DNA of 64,000 bases, taken from the NCBI RefSeq assembly GCF_900186125.1, contig NZ_FYBQ01000002.1:1-64000 (forward strand). The letters are read 5' to 3'. Of the stretch, positions 45,478 to 54,154 are shown piece by piece. The position numbers and the translations under genes were made by a program. The notes below the pieces were generated by a model. It saw only the letters and a list, made by a program, of their open reading frames with translations, did not search any database and was not told the DNA's origin. Origin of the DNA: Listeria goaensis (lineage in GTDB: Bacteria > Bacillota > Bacilli > Lactobacillales > Listeriaceae). Every line of letters begins with the position of its first letter. Positions within the stretch are counted from its first letter, which is position 1.

Positions 45478-46617
45478 CTACTTCGTTACCGCAATTCCTT
45501 GCGCTTTGATTTGTCTTACAATGCCATCACCAATTCCGTTAATCCGTTTTAAATCGTCAACCTTTTCATAAGGCCGCTCCGCAATGATTTTGCCTGCCAG
45601 TTCTGGACCGATAAGCGGTAAAAATTGTAATTCCTCTAGTGAAGCCGTATTTAAATTGATGGAAGTTGGCATTTCTTCCGACTTTCCTTCGTCGGTTTTG
45701 GATTCTGCCCGTTGTTTCGTATCCGCTTTATAACTGCTTCCGGATTTGGGCGTGCCCGCTTTTTCCGTAGCCACATTAAGCGTTTGTCCGTCTGTCGTAA
45801 TCGTCACCGTACCGTTCACATCTGTTCCGTAAGTTTGAATGTTTCGCTCTTTTAGCCATTCCAAAACCTCGACGTGAGGATGCCCGTAACTGTTCCCCTT
45901 TTCCGCAGAATAAATTGCTACTTCCGGCTCTACTTTATCCAAGAAAAAAGGTTGGTTTGAAGTGGAAGAACCATGGTGCCCGAGGTCTAAGATGTCGGCT
46001 TTCAGGTTGATGCCGCTGTCCACCATCTCCTCTTCGCGCCCCTTTTCAGCATCCCCAGTGAAAATCGCCGAAATGTCCTTGTATGTAAGCCTGATTGCAA
46101 TACTATCATTATTTGCATCGTTACTAAGTGTTTTTGGGCTTAAAACGGAGAGTTCAAACGGTCCAAAAGACGCCTCATCTCCTGTTCTGGGTTCCTTATA
46201 TGCCGCTCCAGAATCAAGCGCCGCATCAATAACGCGCTCATAAATTGAGCTATTAAAAGTTAAGCCGTCCATCCAAATTTCCTTTGGCTTGTATGTTTGA
46301 ATAATTTTATCGGCGTTGCCAATATGATCGGCGTGCGGATGCGTCAAAAGAAGCAAATCAATTTTTTCGACATTTTTTTCTTTTAAGTACGTCAAAATGC
46401 GATTGTCATCGCTCCGCCCAGTATCAATTAAAATGGTCGTGCCGTCGTCCGCCTCAATTAGGGTGCTGTCCCCTTGACCAACGTCAAAAAATGTAAAACT
46501 TGCGCCATCTAACTTTTCCGAAGAAACCTTGCTTTCCGCTTCTCCTGAAACGATGGACATGTTGCTACAACCCGATAATACGAGTAGTGCAGCAAATAAA
46601 ACTACTAATTTTTTCAT
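45478..46617 (-). CDS. ComEC-type metallo-beta-lactamase lipoprotein with C-terminal helix-hairpin-helix
   Basis: The 379-residue protein has a lipoprotein signal (lipobox LSGC, cysteine at residue 17). An MBL-fold domain follows (FFDVGQGDSTLIEADDGTTILIDTG, then LLTHPHADHIGN with the zinc ligands, FTGDAEKG, LGHHGSSTSN, YSAEKGNSYGHPH). After a charged linker comes a ComEA-like helix-hairpin-helix pair (INLNTASLEELQFLPLIGPELAGKI). The MBL part matches the extracellular domain of ComEC and the tail matches ComEA, without any channel. I infer an extracellular, membrane-tethered nuclease or DNA-binding hydrolase. This is separate from the competence operon genes. Confidence 0.88.
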   Translation of the reverse strand: MKKLVVLFAALLVLSGCSNMSIVSGEAESKVSSEKLDGASFTFFDVGQGDSTLIEADDGTTILIDTGRSDDNRILTYLKEKNVEKIDLLLLTHPHADHIGNADKIIQTYKPKEIWMDGLTFNSSIYERVIDAALDSGAAYKEPRTGDEASFGPFELSVLSPKTLSNDANNDSIAIRLTYKDISAIFTGDAEKGREEEMVDSGINLKADILDLGHHGSSTSNQPFFLDKVEPEVAIYSAEKGNSYGHPHVEVLEWLKERNIQTYGTDVNGTVTITTDGQTLNVATEKAGTPKSGSSYKADTKQRAESKTDEGKSEEMPTSINLNTASLEELQFLPLIGPELAGKIIAERPYEKVDDLKRINGIGDGIVRQIKAQGIAVTK

Positions 46618-46678
46618 CTAGTAAAAACCCCCTGTTTTAGTAGCTTAACAGAACGTACGTTTTGCGTCAATCTAAAAA

Positions 46679-46703
46679 AACTGCAAGCTTTACGCTTGCA
46701 GTT
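46679..46703 (-). terminator. Terminator of the HesB-like gene
   Basis: AACTGCAAGC pairs with GCTTGCAGTT around TTTAC; a T run follows on the minus strand. Confidence 0.9.
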
Positions 46704-46717
46704 CATTAACTTCGCAT

Positions 46718-47020
46718 TTACTTGACCGTTTCCGTGAAGGAATATTTGACTTCCTCTGTTTCAGGATTATAGTCAATTTCCCAGTCGTGCTCTTTGAAGA
46801 ACCAATAATCATGCTCTTCGATAAAGAACAGAATGCCTTCTTCTTGATCGGTTACAACGGCTTCGTTCGGGACAGCAGCAGAAACTCCAATTGAAAAACC
46901 TGGATGCAAGGAACTATTGGAGCCACCGTATTTAGCGAAAAGGCGAATACCGTTATCGCCTGATACATCGAACTCATCTTTAAACCAGCTTTGGGCATTT
47001 TCCGTCACTTTGATTTCCAT
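46718..47020 (-). CDS. HesB/IscA-like protein (YneR type)
   Basis: The 100-residue protein has the HesB-like fold pattern (MEIKVTENAQSWFKDEF, GIRLFAKYGG, HPGFSIGVSAAVP, GILFFIEEHDYWFF) but lacks the conserved cysteines that bind iron-sulfur clusters in true IscA. A direct role in cluster assembly is therefore doubtful. ATG 47020 follows GAGGAGTGAAATT; the longer frame is unsupported. It lies next to fri, which suggests, but does not prove, an iron or stress link. Confidence 0.8.
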   Translation of the reverse strand: MEIKVTENAQSWFKDEFDVSGDNGIRLFAKYGGSNSSLHPGFSIGVSAAVPNEAVVTDQEEGILFFIEEHDYWFFKEHDWEIDYNPETEEVKYSFTETVK

Positions 47021-47199
47021 AATTTCACTCCTCATTCCTTAATGGTTTATAGTTAGATTAGCAGATTTTTAATGATTAATCATGCATTCTGCTTTTATGC
47101 TTGATTTTTTTATACCTCTTTTCGCAAAACTTTAAACATTTTGTTAGATAACAATTTTCCCATACAAGTTCTGTTATATAACATCATTTGTGCAAAAAA

Positions 47200-47226
47200 A
47201 AAGATGTGACTGCGCGCCACATCTTT
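47200..47226 (-). terminator. Terminator of fri
   Basis: AAAGATGTG pairs with CACATCTTT around nine bases; nine T follow on the minus strand. Confidence 0.9.
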
Positions 47227-47232
47227 CTCTCC

Positions 47233-47706
47233 TTATTTATCCAAAGGGCCTTTGCCAAGATAAGCTTTAAACATCCAAATATGTTTGTCAATCTCTGCTT
47301 TGAAGCCGATTAGCATGTCATTTGTAACATCATCGCCTTCTTTTTCAGAAAGCTCAATCCCTTGCTTATACTCATCGCGGAGAAGTTCCAACGTGCCTAC
47401 AAGATCTTCCATCAACTCTTCCATCGTTTTTGGTTTCGTGTAAGGTGCTTCTTCAACACTCGCATTGTCTAAAAATTCTTTTAATGTGCTGAACGGGCTA
47501 CCGCCAATCGCAAGTAAACGTTCCGCTACTTCGTCCATTTGTTCCCCAAATTCGCTATATAAGTCATCCATTTTTTCGTGTAAGGTGAAGAAACTGCGTC
47601 CGCGCATATACCAATGAATTTGGTGAATTTTTACCGTGAATACGTTTAAATTAGCGACTTGGTGGTTTAAGAATTCCTTTGTATCTACCGAGTTAATTGT
47701 TTTCAT
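47233..47706 (-). CDS. fri: Non-haem iron-binding ferritin-like Dps protein
   Basis: The 157-residue protein is the Listeria ferritin-like Dps (Fri/Flp), which forms dodecamers, oxidises and stores iron with hydrogen peroxide, and protects against oxidative stress. The ferroxidase site residues are visible in KIHQIHWYMRG (residues ~27-37) and LHEKMDDLYSEFGEQMDEVAERL (~43-65). AGGAGG precedes ATG 47706. The promoter overlaps a long AT-rich palindrome consistent with the PerR/Fur control known for this gene in L. monocytogenes. Confidence 0.95.
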   Translation of the reverse strand: MKTINSVDTKEFLNHQVANLNVFTVKIHQIHWYMRGRSFFTLHEKMDDLYSEFGEQMDEVAERLLAIGGSPFSTLKEFLDNASVEEAPYTKPKTMEELMEDLVGTLELLRDEYKQGIELSEKEGDDVTNDMLIGFKAEIDKHIWMFKAYLGKGPLDK

Positions 47707-47727
47707 AATATCTTTTCTCCTCCTAAA

Positions 47728-47781
47728 TTATAATTACTATTATATAATAATTATTATAAACTAATCCCCACATTTTGTCCA
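47728..47781 (-). promoter_or_regulatory. fri promoter with PerR/Fur-type palindromes
   Basis: TGGACA (47781-47776), a 17-base spacer and TATAAT (47758-47753) on the minus strand form a good SigA promoter. The -10 box and the 25 bases downstream form two overlapping TTATAAT-type dyads, including the perfect palindrome ATAATAATTATTAT. This matches the look of Per and Fur boxes; which protein binds cannot be told from sequence. Confidence 0.75.
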
Positions 47782-47889
47782 GTGTGGAAAGTATCACAAT
47801 CTAAGTTTACCACAAAATCATTTTCCTAAACGATTTATTGTTGCAACGTTTAAAAATCTTTAGCATAATGGAATTTGGAGGTGTTTAAA

Positions 47890-48615
47890 ATGTGGCTAGC
47901 ATCCAAAACGGCGCCTGCTTTAGCGCGTGACATCGAAGCGTTTGAAGCGGCAAATCAAATTCAGTTACCTACGGCGTACCGGGCACTAATCGCGAAACAA
48001 AATGGCGGCTTCATTCAAAAAAATCATTTTAAAACGAGCGAGCCAACATCTTATGGCTTTGATTTTCTGGAAGTCTATCAAATTTTTGGCCTGCACAATT
48101 TAATCACAGAGCCTCCGGCAGCATCTGAAAATCCACTTTCTGGAAAGATTATTTATTTTTCTAAGGACGGCGAACGCTATCTTGGTTTTGATTATAAAAC
48201 GGCTTTGCCGAGCATTTTATACGCCGATTTTGAAACCTTGCAGACGCTTACGATTGCCGCAAACTTTGATACATTTTTAGCGCAGCTTTACTTTGAGCCA
48301 TTTGAATATGAAAATGTGACAACTTATGGGCACGCGAAACTTGATCAGATGCTCCTTCAGGCGGACTTTGATGGGAGAAGGAAAATTTTGACCTTGCTTG
48401 AAGACGAAGCAGATAAGCCGTGGTTTTTACATCATATTAGGACGCTTATTTTGGAAGGTGACGCGAAAAATGCTTTTACGCTATTTGAAAATCAAATTTT
48501 ATATTTTAGACGAAAATTACCAAAAGCTCTTGTGAACGAACTTTTTCAGCAGTTTCAAGCTTGCGGTATTGATATTTCGACTTTAGAGAAGGAATGGAAG
48601 GGAGAATCATCATGA
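47890..48615 (+). CDS. SMI1/KNR4 family protein
   Basis: The 241-residue protein has a SMI1/KNR4 (SUKH) N-domain (residues ~8-140): IEAFEAANQIQLPTAYRALIAKQNGG, then FLEVYQIFGL, IIYFSKDGERYLGFDY. In bacteria such domains occur in immunity proteins and in housekeeping proteins; nothing nearby looks like a toxin, so immunity is not supported here. ATG 47890 follows TTTGGAGGTG by six bases. It overlaps the phosphatase gene by four bases, so the two are coupled. Confidence 0.82.
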   Translation: MWLASKTAPALARDIEAFEAANQIQLPTAYRALIAKQNGGFIQKNHFKTSEPTSYGFDFLEVYQIFGLHNLITEPPAASENPLSGKIIYFSKDGERYLGFDYKTALPSILYADFETLQTLTIAANFDTFLAQLYFEPFEYENVTTYGHAKLDQMLLQADFDGRRKILTLLEDEADKPWFLHHIRTLILEGDAKNAFTLFENQILYFRRKLPKALVNELFQQFQACGIDISTLEKEWKGESS

Positions 48616-49082
48616 TTAAAGTGATTTTTGTATGCCTTGGGAATATTTGTCGTTCTCCGATGGCGGAAGGCTTTTTTAGAAAGCAAGTGGAGGACGCGCA
48701 TTTAGCTGACCAATTCGAAATCGATTCGGCAGCAACGGGTACGTGGAATTTAGGAAATCCCCCTCATCGCGGCACGCAAAAGGTTTTAGAAAAACATCAA
48801 ATTGATTTCAGTCATATGCGCGCGCGGAAAATTAGTTTAGCGGATTTTGAAACGGCGGATTACATTATCGGAATGGACGATGCCAATTTAGAAGATATTT
48901 TAGCGTTAGGCGGTGCAAACAGCTCAGCCTCGATTTATAAATTGATGGATTTTGTACCAAATAGTGACCGTTCGAGCGTCCCCGATCCGTATTATACGGG
49001 AGATTTTGATGAAACAGAACGTCTTGTCACAGCGGGAACAGAAGGACTTTTACAAACGATTCGAACGAAACATAACCTATAA
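48612..49082 (+). CDS. Low-molecular-weight protein tyrosine phosphatase
   Basis: The 156-residue enzyme has the phosphate-binding loop VCLGNICRSPMAEG (catalytic cysteine at residue 8) and the general acid in VPDPYYTG (residues ~117-124). Such phosphatases remove phosphate from tyrosine residues and are often linked to exopolysaccharide or stress control. No tyrosine kinase is in the window. ATG 48612 overlaps the upstream stop codon. Confidence 0.92.
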   Translation: MIKVIFVCLGNICRSPMAEGFFRKQVEDAHLADQFEIDSAATGTWNLGNPPHRGTQKVLEKHQIDFSHMRARKISLADFETADYIIGMDDANLEDILALGGANSSASIYKLMDFVPNSDRSSVPDPYYTGDFDETERLVTAGTEGLLQTIRTKHNL

Positions 49083-49147
49083 AATGTTTGGCGCATGCCA
49101 AATTGTGGTACTAATTAACGTACAATCAAAGGATTTGAGGTTTTAAT

Positions 49148-49312
49148 ATGTTAGGTATCATTTGGGGAATTATTGTCGTTTTATTCGTCGTTTGGCTTAT
49201 CGGATTGATTTTTCATATCGCAGGTGGCTTAATTAACATCCTCCTCGTTGTGATTTTAGTTCTCATTATCTGGAACTTAATTCAATCTGCTAGAAACAAG
49301 CGAAACCAGTAA
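49148..49312 (+). CDS. Lmo0937-family small membrane protein (DUF5670-like)
   Basis: This 54-residue protein has two hydrophobic helices (MLGIIWGIIVVLFVVWLIGL and the segment at residues 27-45) joined by a short HIAGG turn, and a basic tail ending RNKRNQ. It matches the Lmo0937 family of tiny stress-associated membrane proteins. GGATTTGAGG lies upstream of the ATG. A loose SigB-like pair (GTTT at 49086, GGTACT at 49107) is present but too poor to rely on. Confidence 0.82.
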   Translation: MLGIIWGIIVVLFVVWLIGLIFHIAGGLINILLVVILVLIIWNLIQSARNKRNQ

Positions 49313-49320
49313 TAGAACCG

Positions 49321-49357
49321 AAAAAAGCGCTAGTGAGTTTATCACTAACGCTTTTTT
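49321..49357. terminator. Bidirectional terminator
   Basis: AAAAAAGCGCTAGTGA pairs with TCACTAACGCTTTTTT with one mismatch around five bases. It separates the small membrane protein gene from the convergent nitroreductase gene. Confidence 0.88.
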
Positions 49358-50094
49358 TATTTTGTTCCTAAATGCTTACTTTCGATAAAAGCCTTCAATT
49401 CCATACGCGTTTTTTGGCTCATGCCTTTTGCAATTTGTTCCGTCCAAGCTTCAATGCGCGCGCCGCCAGTTCGTTCCTTGTAATAGTCACGAATGATTTC
49501 ATCATACGCATAATACAATTCTTTTTCTTTATTCCTATAGGTGTTCTCATGATAAATTAACCCTTCTGGCATTCGCGGTTTAGGCGCAGAATTTTGCACG
49601 GGCTGTCCCACTGTTAAACCGAATAGTGGAATCGCATAATCCGGAATGTTCAATAGCTCCGACACTTTCTTCAAATCATTCCGGATTCCACCAATATAGC
49701 AAACCCCGAGCCCCATCGATTCGGCTGCGAGCGCCATATTTTGGGCCGCAAGCGCCGCATCAATAACCGCCACTAAAAACTTCTCGGTTGTTTCTAAAGA
49801 ATCGGCCGAAGCGTTGTATGCTTCCGCAATGCGTTTATTCCTTGCTAAATCTGCGACAAAAACGAAAAATTGCCCCGTTTTTTCAATGTAGCCCGTATTG
49901 TTCGCAATTTTTGCTAGTTCCCTGCGAAGCGATTTATCACTTACCCCGATAATCGAATAGGCTTGAACAAAATTGGAAGTAGAAGCCGCTTGTGCACTTT
50001 TCACGAGCAAGGTAATTTGCTCCTCCGAAAGCGGCTTATCTTCAAACTCACGTACCGAATAATGCCCTAAAATTTGTTCAATCGTTTCATTCAT
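49357..50094 (-). CDS. NADPH-dependent nitro/flavin reductase (NfsA/NfrA family)
   Basis: The 245-residue FMN enzyme has the NfsA layout: HYSVREFEDKPLSEEQ (residues ~11-26), the QAASTSNFVQAYSII substrate region, AAQNMALAAESMGLGVCYIGGIRND and the LFGLTVGQP motif. Relatives reduce nitroaromatics, quinones or flavin with NADPH. ATG 50094 follows AAGGGG; the longer frame runs into the upstream gene. It follows trmL by 13 bases and is probably in the queG-trmL operon. Confidence 0.88.
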   Translation of the reverse strand: MNETIEQILGHYSVREFEDKPLSEEQITLLVKSAQAASTSNFVQAYSIIGVSDKSLRRELAKIANNTGYIEKTGQFFVFVADLARNKRIAEAYNASADSLETTEKFLVAVIDAALAAQNMALAAESMGLGVCYIGGIRNDLKKVSELLNIPDYAIPLFGLTVGQPVQNSAPKPRMPEGLIYHENTYRNKEKELYYAYDEIIRDYYKERTGGARIEAWTEQIAKGMSQKTRMELKAFIESKHLGTK

Positions 50095-50107
50095 TTTAAC
50101 TACCCCT

Positions 50108-50617
50108 TTAATCTTCAAAAACTTGGTGTTCATAGTGCGGCGCCTGATCTAGTTCGCCAAAATTTTGTTGCCGCAAAGCTTCATAAATTAAAATCGCAGC
50201 CGTATTCGACAAATTAAGCGACCTGATTTTATCCGTCATCGGAATTCTAAGCGCCGTTTCCTCATGTGCCTTTAAAAGCTCATCAGGCAGTCCTGTCGTT
50301 TCCTTTCCAAACACAAAAAAGTAATCTTTATCTGGATTGCTATAATTCACATCGCTATATACGTGGCGGCCGAATTTCGTAATAAAATAAAACTCCCCAC
50401 CCGCATTTTTTTCAAAAAACTCATCTAGTGAGTCATAATAATTTAATTTTACGTGGTCCCAGTAATCTAGGCCTGCGCGTTTCAACATTTTGTCATCTGT
50501 GCTAAAACCGAGTGGGCGAATAAGATGTAAATACGTATCCGTCCCTGCGCATGTGCGCGAAATATTTCCCGTGTTCGCCGGGATTTCTGGTTGATAAAGT
50601 ACGATATGATTTGCCAT
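50108..50617 (-). CDS. trmL: tRNA (cytidine/uridine-34-2'-O)-methyltransferase TrmL
   Basis: The 169-residue SPOUT enzyme methylates the wobble ribose of leucine tRNAs. Motifs are LYQPEIPANTGNISRTCAG (residues ~7-25), LIRPLGFSTDDKMLKRAGLDYW, FVFGKETTGLP and IPMTDKIRSLNLSNTAAI, which forms the trefoil knot. It lies seven bases after queG, so both tRNA modification genes are one operon. Confidence 0.93.
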   Translation of the reverse strand: MANHIVLYQPEIPANTGNISRTCAGTDTYLHLIRPLGFSTDDKMLKRAGLDYWDHVKLNYYDSLDEFFEKNAGGEFYFITKFGRHVYSDVNYSNPDKDYFFVFGKETTGLPDELLKAHEETALRIPMTDKIRSLNLSNTAAILIYEALRQQNFGELDQAPHYEHQVFED

Positions 50618-50624
50618 TTTTTAC

Positions 50625-51761
50625 TCACCTTACTCCTAAAATTTTTTTCGCTTGTTTAATTTCTGCCAAAACGTCATTGTCCGTTTCTGCTTTTTCTGCC
50701 GTTAAAATGGCTGTTTCCGCGTTTTGGCCACCAATTCTAGCGAGCGCCCATGCGGCAGTACCGCGAATGACTGGCCGCGCATCATGCAACAAGCAGCCGA
50801 TTAAGTCGGGTATCGCCGTTTTATCTTTATATCGCGCCAGAATAATAATTGCGTTTCTTTGAATCGGCTTTTTCCCCCGCCAAGAGCCTGCCATATGCCC
50901 AAATTGCTCCTTAAATTCGCGATTTGAAATGTGCAGAAGCGGTTTCAATTCCGGCCGCACGCGTTCTGGGTCTGGTTCCATTTCAGGGTGCAAGTGGAAA
51001 TCATGACCGCGATTATACGGACAAACAACTTGGCACGTATCGCAACCATATAAACGATTATGCAACACATCGCGATATTTTTCTTCTAAAAAGCCTTTTG
51101 TTTGCGTTAAATAGCTTAAGCAAATTTTGGGATTCATTGCGCCTTCGCCGAGTAGTGAGCCAGTCGGGCAAGCTTTAACGCACTGATTGCAGTCACCGCA
51201 CAAGTCGCCAATTGGCTCATCTGGCGGGAAAGCAATGTTCGTTAGCATTTCGCCTAAGTACACCCATGAACCGTATTCTTTCGTAATTAACAGCGTGTTT
51301 TTACCGCGAGCACCGATACCTGCTCGTTCTGCCACAGCCACATCAGATAATTCGCCCGTATCGACCATGCTTTTCATTTTAGCTTCGGGCACTCGTTTTA
51401 AAATAAAAGCTTCAATAAGTGCCAGCTTTTCGCGCAAAATCGTATGATAGTCGGTGCCCCAAGAAGCGCGTGCAAAGACGCCACGCCGCGATTCACGCTT
51501 GCTCACAGGGCTTTCCTTTAGCTTAGACGGATAGGCGAGCGCAATCGCGATAATGGATTTTGGCTCTTCGAAAATGAGTTCAGGATACACTCGCTCGTTT
51601 AAAACGGGATGTTCAAACCCGGTTAAAACCTCTTCTTTTTCGGCAATTTCCAAACGTTCTTTTAAAAACAAAAAAGGATCCGCAGTCGTAAAGCCAATTT
51701 TCTGCACACCAATTTCGGTCGCATACTGAATTATTTCAGCCTTTAGCTTTGTCGTATCCAT
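50625..51761 (-). CDS. queG: Epoxyqueuosine reductase QueG
   Basis: The 378-residue cobalamin and iron-sulfur enzyme performs the last step of queuosine synthesis in tRNA. Two 4Fe-4S motifs are visible (CGDCNQCVKACP and CDTCQVVCPYN, residues ~190-255), with the catalytic aspartate region MVDTGELSDVAVAERAG before them and a C-terminal HEAT-like repeat (IRGTAAWALARIGG). ATG 51761 follows AAAAGGAGG; the longer frame is unsupported. It heads the operon with trmL and the nitroreductase gene. Confidence 0.92.
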   Translation of the reverse strand: MDTTKLKAEIIQYATEIGVQKIGFTTADPFLFLKERLEIAEKEEVLTGFEHPVLNERVYPELIFEEPKSIIAIALAYPSKLKESPVSKRESRRGVFARASWGTDYHTILREKLALIEAFILKRVPEAKMKSMVDTGELSDVAVAERAGIGARGKNTLLITKEYGSWVYLGEMLTNIAFPPDEPIGDLCGDCNQCVKACPTGSLLGEGAMNPKICLSYLTQTKGFLEEKYRDVLHNRLYGCDTCQVVCPYNRGHDFHLHPEMEPDPERVRPELKPLLHISNREFKEQFGHMAGSWRGKKPIQRNAIIILARYKDKTAIPDLIGCLLHDARPVIRGTAAWALARIGGQNAETAILTAEKAETDNDVLAEIKQAKKILGVR

Positions 51762-51846
51762 GCGAAAACCTCCTTTTAAAATAAAAAATAAACGCAATGC
51801 TTCGCTTAAAAAGGTCGAAACACTGCGTTAGTAACAGTATGTAAAG

Positions 51847-51917
51847 AGCGGGTGAGGAGAATCGAACTCCCGACAACAGCTTGGAAGGCTGTGGTTTTAC
51901 CACTAAACTACACCCGC
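51847..51917 (-). tRNA. tRNA-Gly (anticodon UCC)
   Basis: A 71-base cloverleaf is complete: acceptor stem GCGGGTG/CACCCGC with discriminator T, D-arm with AGTGGTAAAACC, anticodon stem CAGC/GCTG around CTTCCAA (anticodon UCC), T-arm GGGAG-TTCGATT-CTCCT. The 3' CCA is not encoded. The gap 51918-52140 holds no gene and probably the promoters of this tRNA and of the divergent glycosyltransferase pair. Confidence 0.96.
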
Positions 51918-52140
51918 ACAATTGGCTTTATGACGTTGTTTGTAACAACTTTTATATCATAACACCAGATACTAATTTTGACAAGACCTTTTTTAAAAAT
52001 TTATGTTTTTTTTTGTTAAAAATTGGGTAAGCCTCACATCTAATCCGTCTGAATTTTAAACTTCTTTCCAAATTTATTCATAACCTATTCACATTTAGCT
52101 TTTACACTAAGATTATTCATAAAAAGAGAGAAGTGATTTC

Positions 52141-54135
52141 ATGAAGAAAAAAATTGATTTTTATTTTGTTGGTATTATTTGTATAGCTATTTTTGTTAAT
52201 TTTTATGGTATTTGGAATGATGCAACGGTTAATCCTTATTATACAGCAGCCGTTACAAGTATGGTACAAAATTTCCATAATTTCTTTTATGCCTCCTTTG
52301 ATCCAGCAGGCTTCATTACTGTAGACAAGCCACCTGTTGCTTTTTGGCTTCAGGCGATTAGCGCTAAAATATTCGGCGTTCATGGCTTTAGTGTCATTTT
52401 ACCGCAAGCACTTGCTGGCGTTGGCTCCGTTATCCTTTTATATATCCTAATTCGGCCGCGCTTCGGAAAATGGGCGGCCCGTATTTCGGCACTTCTACTT
52501 GCGCTAACTCCAATCGCGGTAGCCGTTTCCAGAACAAATAACGTTGATGCCGTCCTCGTTTTCTTCCTAATGCTTGGTGCGCTCTTTCTATTCAAAGCTG
52601 TTAGGCGCGGAAAACTTGGCTGGTTGCTGCTCGCTTTCGTCATGATTGGGGTTGGCTTTAACGTCAAAATGTTGCAGGCGTACATGGTACTTCCTGCTTT
52701 CGTAGTTTTTTATTTACTCGCTACTAACATTTCTTGGAAAAAAAAGGCGGTCCATTTGGCGCTATCTCTCGTCCTCATGCTCGGTGTATCCGTTTCGTGG
52801 GCGATTATTGTTGACCAAACAAGTGCGTCGAGTCGTCCTTACATTGGAAGCAGTCAGACGAACTCCGTCCTAGAACTTGCTTTCGGCTACAATGGCGTGG
52901 AACGTTTACTTGGGCAGGAAACCGGCACAGGAACCGGCGGCGGTGGCCCGTCTACTAGCAGTTACGGCTTGCAAGGCGGCGCACCTAGCGGACAAAATGA
53001 TGGCAGCCAGTCGTTCGGCGATGGCAATTCAACCGGCATGCCTAGCCCCCCTTCTGGACAAAACGGTGGCGGACAAGGCGGTTCAAAAATGATGGGTAGC
53101 GGCGGTATGTTTGGCACAGGCGAAAAAGGTCCGCTACGGCTCTTCCAAACGGCCTTAGGCGACCAAATTAGTTGGTTCTTGCCGCTAGCACTCTTTGGCA
53201 TACTTGCGATTTTCATTGCGTGTCGTCGTGAAAACGCAAAATGGTTTCACTTATCAGATGCCCAAAAGGAAATGGTTTTCTGGGCAGCTTGGCTTCTTCC
53301 AGTTGCCGGATTTTTCAGCGTAGCTGGTTTCTTCCATCATTATTATTTGATTATGCTCGCTCCTCCAATTGCGGCGTTAGCTGGCGCAGGGCTAGTCGCT
53401 CTTTTCCAACTATATCGCGAGCAGCAAAATTGGCAATCCTTTTTACTCCCAAGTGCCATTACTTTAACTGGTTTCTTGCAAGCCTTCTTCGTCTTTCAGT
53501 ATAGCGCGCCATTTGCCATTGGGATTGCCCTTCTCGTAGCAGCGATTTCGCTTTTCCTCGTGTTATATCGCAAAGAATCGAAAGGTCTTACCGCAAAAAT
53601 CACAGCGCTCGGACTGGCAATTTTACTAGCGGCACCAACCTATTGGTCGCTCACGCCTTTAATTTACGGTGGCAATAGTTCGCTTCCTGAAACAGGACCA
53701 CAACTCGCAACTTCAAGCGGCGGCGGTTTCGCAGATGCTTCTGTGGACACTGGTTTAATCGCGTATTTAGAAGAAAACAATACCGGCGAAACATATTTAT
53801 TCGGCACGACAGACGCGACAACAGCAGGCCCTTACATCATTAAAACGCAAAAAGCCGTCATGGCGATGGGTGGCTTTAACGGGACCGACCCGACGCTCAC
53901 CGTAAGCGAACTGAAAACGATGGTTAAAAACGGCGAAATAAAATACTTTTACCTTCCAAGTAATAGTAAAGCAGCCGACTCAGACGTCATTAATTGGATT
54001 CAAGAAAATGGAACCGCAATTGATTCCAGCGAGTATAGTTCTGAAACAGACGCAAATTCGTCGGCCACTACAAGTGCTTTCGGAGCACAGGGCATGAATG
54101 GAACTGGAAATGGAACGCTTTATTTATTGAAATAG
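52141..54135 (+). CDS. GT39/ArnT-like membrane glycosyltransferase (YkcB type)
   Basis: The 664-residue polytopic protein belongs to the PMT/ArnT-like GT-C group that uses lipid-phosphate sugars. DUF-like family features are the extracytoplasmic loop FDPAGFITVDKPPVAFWLQAI with the catalytic acidic residues (residues ~60-80) and VSRTNNVDAVLVFFLMLG. About eleven helices are visible. A glycine/glutamine/serine-rich low-complexity loop (residues ~262-325) splits the membrane part, and a soluble C-domain follows. With the downstream GT2 it resembles Bacillus YkcB-YkcC. I infer transfer of a sugar from undecaprenyl phosphate to an extracellular polymer or protein. Confidence 0.87.
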   Translation: MKKKIDFYFVGIICIAIFVNFYGIWNDATVNPYYTAAVTSMVQNFHNFFYASFDPAGFITVDKPPVAFWLQAISAKIFGVHGFSVILPQALAGVGSVILLYILIRPRFGKWAARISALLLALTPIAVAVSRTNNVDAVLVFFLMLGALFLFKAVRRGKLGWLLLAFVMIGVGFNVKMLQAYMVLPAFVVFYLLATNISWKKKAVHLALSLVLMLGVSVSWAIIVDQTSASSRPYIGSSQTNSVLELAFGYNGVERLLGQETGTGTGGGGPSTSSYGLQGGAPSGQNDGSQSFGDGNSTGMPSPPSGQNGGGQGGSKMMGSGGMFGTGEKGPLRLFQTALGDQISWFLPLALFGILAIFIACRRENAKWFHLSDAQKEMVFWAAWLLPVAGFFSVAGFFHHYYLIMLAPPIAALAGAGLVALFQLYREQQNWQSFLLPSAITLTGFLQAFFVFQYSAPFAIGIALLVAAISLFLVLYRKESKGLTAKITALGLAILLAAPTYWSLTPLIYGGNSSLPETGPQLATSSGGGFADASVDTGLIAYLEENNTGETYLFGTTDATTAGPYIIKTQKAVMAMGGFNGTDPTLTVSELKTMVKNGEIKYFYLPSNSKAADSDVINWIQENGTAIDSSEYSSETDANSSATTSAFGAQGMNGTGNGTLYLLK

Positions 54136-54154
54136 GAAAGGAAGATGATGTGAA

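Noticed and set aside
47890-48615. SMI1/KNR4 protein as an immunity protein of a toxin system
   Set aside because: No toxin gene is adjacent, and the gene is coupled to a housekeeping-type phosphatase gene.
49086-49112. SigB promoter upstream of the Lmo0937-like gene
   Set aside because: GTTTGG with GGTACT at 15 bases has too many mismatches to the GTTT/GGGTAT pattern to call.
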